Of a DNA stretch of 64,000 bases, positions 59,900-64,000 are shown piece after piece. The DNA is from Tomocerus qinae. Its lineage: Eukaryota; Arthropoda; Collembola; Entomobryomorpha; Tomoceridae. Under the pieces are notes generated by a model. It made no database searches, was not told the DNA's origin, and saw only the letters and a program-made list of their open reading frames with translations. Every line of letters begins with the position of its first letter. The stretch's first letter is position 1. The DNA lies in assembly GCA_020055645.1 (NCBI GenBank), contig CM034546.1, positions 25,482,001 to 25,546,000 of the forward strand, read 5' to 3'. The position numbers and the translations under genes were made by a program.

Positions 59900-59912
59900 T
59901 GGCGCCGTGGAC
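59900..59912 (+). other. Probable tRNA primer-binding site of the retrotransposon
   Basis: TGGCGCCGTGGAC begins with TGG and TGGCGCC, as common for LTR-retrotransposon primer-binding sites complementary to a tRNA 3' end. It sits one base after a CA end and 771 bp before gag. The tRNA was not identified. Confidence 0.55.
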
Positions 59913-60682
59913 TTAATTGTATTCGTGTACATTGGATTCCCATTACCCCTCCACATTGGATTGCCATTACACCTCGACAGACAACTTGGCCGGATACAAG
60001 ACAAAGACATATCACCATCAAACATCAAGGTACATAACACAACTTACATATACATATACACACAAATAATTTCCTTATCGGGTAATTGTAGACATCTAGC
60101 TAAGATTAGTTGGAATATAAAATTGTGCAGTGATAGCTAGCCGTGTATGGTTGGCAGCATAATTAGTGTGTTAGCTGGTATCGTTTTATCGGCATAGAGA
60201 CGAATATTTCTGAATATCACCACCTAATTTGTTTATCTACGTGTAATACGTAAATCGCTACGTTTAGCAGTCAGTAGTGCGTTCAACTGACATTCACAGT
60301 ATCAAGCTAAAGATATAGCTGCTAGTAGAGTTTAACTGGCATTTACATAAGTAAGACGCTGAGTTTAGCTGCTAGTTGTGTACAATTGGCATATGCATAC
60401 TTACGACGCTGAGGTTGGCTGCTAATTGTGAATAATTGGCTTTTACATATTTACCAAGAAAAAGCTAGCTGTGTGCAGTTGGCATTTTATTATTTTAACT
60501 TCTTGCGATAAAGAATTCGTTGACCTACAAGATTGTTTGACTAATCAACGACTTGCTGTGATTGGCTAGTAACGAAATTAACATTTTCATTTCCCATTTT
60601 AACATTTGAATTTTAAGTCTGGGTAGAGGAAGTCTAGAGACGTTAAGAATTTGAATAGTTTAGTCAATAGCATTTTAGATAG
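59913..60682 (+). other. Retrotransposon leader
   Basis: About 770 bp of untranslated leader between the primer site and gag. It contains four loosely repeated TTTAGCTGCTAGT...GGCATTTACAT blocks (about 60264-60490). Packaging or promoter function is possible but not shown. Confidence 0.5.
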
Positions 60683-62110
60683 ATGAGCAGTACTTCAGAG
60701 AGTAGAGAAAATATAGAGAGAAGAGCAAGATTCCAAAGAAGACACGACCCAGAGCATCAAGCTCATCAACAAGAAAGAATAGCGCGACGCGCATTAGCCA
60801 GAAGAAGGGGAAGTCGAAGCAGAGCAGCAAGCAACTCAAGGAACGGGCAACTATTTCAGTATTATATAGCAATGGACGGACAAAATGCAGAGGAAGCTCC
60901 ACCAAACGGTGCGGGACGACTGCAGGGTAATCAACTCCCAGAAGCGATAAGATTTAACTTACCTCCAGAACAACAAGCTCAAATCATAGCTCATTTTCGA
61001 CAACAGGCAAATCGGAATGATAACGTCATGCATATTCAGAGACAATTTATACCTGGGAATATCAATGTTCCTATTCCCAAGTACAACGTATTTGAAACAA
61101 CACCGGCAAGCTATCTACAGGATATCGAAGCATACTATACAAGTCAAGGATATGCAAGGGAACAATGGCTATACATGTTATCAACTATCCTTATAAAAGA
61201 AAACAAAGCTTGGTTCAATCATGTGAGACAAGAAGACTGGACATGGGACGATTTTAAAGATGCATTCATTGCGAAATATGATACCTGGATTGAGAGAAAC
61301 AAAAGGACTCAGCACTTGATGTCACGAGTTCAAGGGGAGAAGGAAAATGTGGAAAAATTTGTATGGGACATGTTGCGATTAACACGTCAGGTTTTCCCCA
61401 ATGAAGCAGAAGCAGAGTCAGTAAGAAGATGTAGACAAGCATTGTTACCTAGGATTAAAGTAGCAATGGGAGAGATTGGGAACTACACCATAGTAAATCT
61501 TATTGAACGAGCTAAAGCTGCAGTAGAAGATCTACGGGCACAAGACGCAAAGGATGGTATAGCAAATTCTTTACCCCAGGATGCGGGAGTGCAAGTCAAA
61601 ACTAATGGACAGAATAGAGGAAATGGAAGAACATTTCGTGGCCGAGGGACATTCCGCGGACGAAATAATTATTTCCGAGGAAGAGGAAATTTCAGAGGAA
61701 ATGGAAGACCGAATTTTAGAGGAAATGATAGACAGGGGCAACCCCAAGGCGGTTACCAGCCTCAAAATCAACAGCAACAACAAGGGAATCAGAACAACCA
61801 GCAACAAGCGAATGCGGGAAATCAGCAACCGCAACAAAATCAGCCTCCAGTACAACAAAACAACAATGCGAGACCAAGCATGAGTACTGGAAATAATAAT
61901 TATCAGAACAATTGGAATGGAAATGGACAATACCAGAGACAACGGTCTGGACCAACATGTTACGGTTGTGGAAAGCAAGGCCACATACAGCGCTACTGTC
62001 AGGACACTGGTAATGGCAGAGTTATGGCCATTCAAGACAACGAAGAAGAATGGATCAATGATCCACAATATCAATATGAAGAAGAATACTACGAGTCTTT
62101 AAACGACTAA
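60683..62110 (+). CDS. Gag of a Ty3/gypsy-type retrotransposon
   Basis: 475 aa. The N-terminus is Arg/Ser-rich (RRGSRSRAASNSRNGQ). The middle has the retrotransposon-gag core (WFNHVRQEDWTWDDFKDAF, then LMSRVQGEKENVEKFVWDML). An RG-rich stretch (RGRGTFRGRNNYFRGRG) and a long Gln/Asn tract follow, then one CCHC zinc knuckle at about residues 426-439 (CYGCGKQGHIQRYC), and an acidic tail. It should form the RNA-binding particle of the element. The start ATG at 60683 is the first in frame, and the frame has no lesion. The last codons contain a -1 frameshift signal leading into pol. Confidence 0.9.
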   Translation: MSSTSESRENIERRARFQRRHDPEHQAHQQERIARRALARRRGSRSRAASNSRNGQLFQYYIAMDGQNAEEAPPNGAGRLQGNQLPEAIRFNLPPEQQAQIIAHFRQQANRNDNVMHIQRQFIPGNINVPIPKYNVFETTPASYLQDIEAYYTSQGYAREQWLYMLSTILIKENKAWFNHVRQEDWTWDDFKDAFIAKYDTWIERNKRTQHLMSRVQGEKENVEKFVWDMLRLTRQVFPNEAEAESVRRCRQALLPRIKVAMGEIGNYTIVNLIERAKAAVEDLRAQDAKDGIANSLPQDAGVQVKTNGQNRGNGRTFRGRGTFRGRNNYFRGRGNFRGNGRPNFRGNDRQGQPQGGYQPQNQQQQQGNQNNQQQANAGNQQPQQNQPPVQQNNNARPSMSTGNNNYQNNWNGNGQYQRQRSGPTCYGCGKQGHIQRYCQDTGNGRVMAIQDNEEEWINDPQYQYEEEYYESLND

Positions 62111-64000
62111 ACGGGGAGGCGGGGGAATTCTACCCAGATCTCTGTCTTCCCATTAAGAACGACGAACTAAATCAAAAATTATCGGCAATTTCAGTATTCT
62201 TTAACGACACGGCTACAGTAACTCCTTCTTTTATTGATTCGGGATCCGACTTTTCGATTATCAGAAAATCTTTTGCTCAAAAATTAGCGAAGCGGATAGA
62301 ACCATGCAATTCGAAATCACTTACTATAGCAGATGGACAAAAAGTCACACCTATTGGAAAATTAACTTTGGAAATTTAATTGGGACACAAGAGAATCACA
62401 CATTCATTTTATGTCATGGAAAAATTAGCAGTACCTGTAATTATTGGATTAGATTTAATTAAAACTTCAGATATGATATTACACTTTCATGGAAACAGTT
62501 TTTGGTTTAAAGACGACAAAGAACAAAGACCATACGCCATAATAAACAAAAGTCCAAGGAAATACCTATTGGCAATCAACTTTAATCATGTGAAGACAGT
62601 AACAGATCAAGATATAAAGAAAATGTTCGATGACCTGTTGGACAAATATCCTACGGTATCAGGAAAGAACAAAACACTTGGAAGAACCAATGTAGTAAAA
62701 CATCACATAGATGCACCGGGTCCACCAGTATATACTCCGTATAGAAGACCAGGAAGAAAAATGGCAGAAGAAATTAAAAGACAAACAGATGATTTATTAC
62801 AGCGAGGATTAATTCGACCATCGCAATCTCCATATAACTCTAACGCAGTTCTTGCACCGAAACCGAATGGAAAACATCGGATGTGTATTGCCTACAAGAA
62901 ATTAAATAGTATAACAAGACCTAATCGAACTCCAATGCACAACAGTCACCACATACTACGAGTACTACCAAGAGCAGCTCGATTTGGGAAGTTTGACACA
63001 GATTCGGGATATTGGCAAGTACTAATGGACGAAGAAAGTATAGAGAAGACAGCTTTTACAGTAGATGGACAGCTCTACGAATTTTTAGTTATGCCTTTTG
63101 GATTGAAGAATGCTCCAAAAACTTTTTGCGAACTGATGAACAAAGTTTTAGAAGGATTAATTGGAAACTTTGCATTTGTTTTCGTCGACGACATTATCGT
63201 TTTTTCACAAACTCTTGAAGATCACTATAAACATGTGGAAATCATCTTAGAACGACTTAAGGAAGCGAACATTTCGGTAAACAGAGAAAAATGTCAATTT
63301 GGATTAACGTCAATATCATTCTTGGGACATGTCATAAGTTCAGAAGGAATCAGCATGGATCCAGAGAAAGTCAAAGCAATAAATGAATATCCGACTCCGA
63401 AGAATACCAACGATATTAGGAGATTTCTCGGGAAGATATTGTTTTTACAAGCATTTCTTCCATATTTTGCAACCATTGCAGAACCATTGAACGAACTACT
63501 CCGGAAGAATACTTCATGGTATTGGGGAAAGAGACAACAAGACGCATTCGACAAATTGAAATCTCTTACATGTGAACATACTGTATTGAATGGAATTGAT
63601 TACGACCATCCCATTTTAATTAAATGCGACGCTTCAGGAAATGGATTAGGAGCAGTATTAACTCAGAACATAGACGGTAAAGAGAAGATCATTCAATTTG
63701 CAAGCAAACTTCTAAAACCAGTGGAAACAAAAATTCACGCTTGTGAAAAGGAACTATTAGCCATTTTATGGGCAATTGAAAAATTTTACGATTATATATG
63801 GGGAGAAGAATTCTTCATTCTAACAGATAACAAACCTCTACAGTATTTGCAGAAGAACAAGGAAAACAACTCCAAACTTGGAAGATGGGCATTGAGATTA
63901 CAACCCTATTTGGATAAGATTCGACACATAGCGGGAAAGGATAATGTGATAGCGGACGCGTTGTCGCGAGCTCCAGTTCAGCCAAGTGGAACGGAATCTA
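62077..64000 (+). pseudogene. Pol of the Ty3/gypsy element: protease, RT, RNase H; one stop, runs off the window
   Basis: The frame is open 62077-62376. The aspartic protease active site is DSGSD (about 62236). TAA at 62377-62379 stops the frame, which then remains open to 64000. RT motifs include FDTDSGYWQV, MPFGLKNAP and FVDD (about 63181, the catalytic YxDD equivalent), then FLGHVIS. RNase H shows CDASG, CEKELLAILWA, LTDNKPL and DNVIADALSR. The order protease-RT-RNase H fits Ty3/gypsy; integrase should follow beyond 64000. The single stop inside protease would block Pol unless read through. Env, if any, is outside the window. Confidence 0.88.
62098..62104 (+). promoter_or_regulatory. Probable -1 ribosomal frameshift site (TTTAAAC)
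   Basis: In gag frame the codons read TCT TTA AAC GAC TAA, so the heptamer T TTA AAC fits X-XXY-YYZ exactly, two codons before the gag stop. The pol frame is -1 relative to gag and is open from 62077. A G-rich stretch (ACGGGGAGGCGGGGG) follows about 8 bases downstream and could add a structure. Standard arrangement for gag-pol expression. Confidence 0.78.

Noticed and set aside
60675..60905. Minus-strand ORF opposite the gag start
   Set aside because: Antisense of the Arg/Ser-rich gag N-terminus; no independent evidence.
61571..62074. 167-aa minus-strand hydrophobic ORF
   Set aside because: It is the antisense of the Gln/Asn/Gly-rich part of gag.

Overview
This is arthropod nuclear DNA. It is AT-rich and gene-poor, with short GT-AG introns and many non-autonomous transposons. 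The host genes belong mainly to two chemoreceptor families: seven-transmembrane gustatory-receptor-like proteins (GR-like) and divergent ionotropic receptors (IRs). Springtails (Collembola) carry many such genes, so a collembolan source is my best guess, but the sequence alone does not prove it.

Layout. 1-7.5 kb is repeat-rich: a 1.4-kb foldback with 417-bp arms, a two-exon gene with four CxxC pairs and a heptad array, a 390-bp tandem repeat carrying a hairpin, and a small hAT-type MITE. 7.6-9.6 kb holds GR-like gene 1. 12.1-14.5 kb holds an IR broken by one frameshift. 15.7-20.3 kb is MITEs, a LINE tail split by a TIR element, and a 34-bp minisatellite. 20.7-22.8 kb is a decayed IR. 23.6-25.7 kb is a nested foldback/SINE-like complex. 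28.7-35.5 kb holds GR-like gene 2 (one stop codon), a GR pseudogene with a MITE in it, and intact GR-like gene 3; about 1.2-1.4 kb upstream of genes 2 and 3 is duplicated. 36.5-43.8 kb holds two copies of a three-exon secreted cystine-knot (knottin-like) peptide gene on the minus strand, flanking GR-like gene 4; the second copy is disrupted. 45-57.5 kb holds one intact IR and two 5'-truncated IR pseudogenes among repeated flanks. From about 59 kb to the end lies the 5' part of a Ty3/gypsy retrotransposon, with gag and pol joined by a -1 frameshift signal.

How it fits together. The window looks like a chemoreceptor cluster evolving by birth and death. Of four GR-like genes, three are open. Of five substantial IR loci, only one is open. 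Several losses can be read directly: a single stop, a single frameshift, or insertion by MITEs with clean target duplications. The knottin-like peptide duplicate is the most unusual non-receptor content. All splice models are read by eye, without transcripts.
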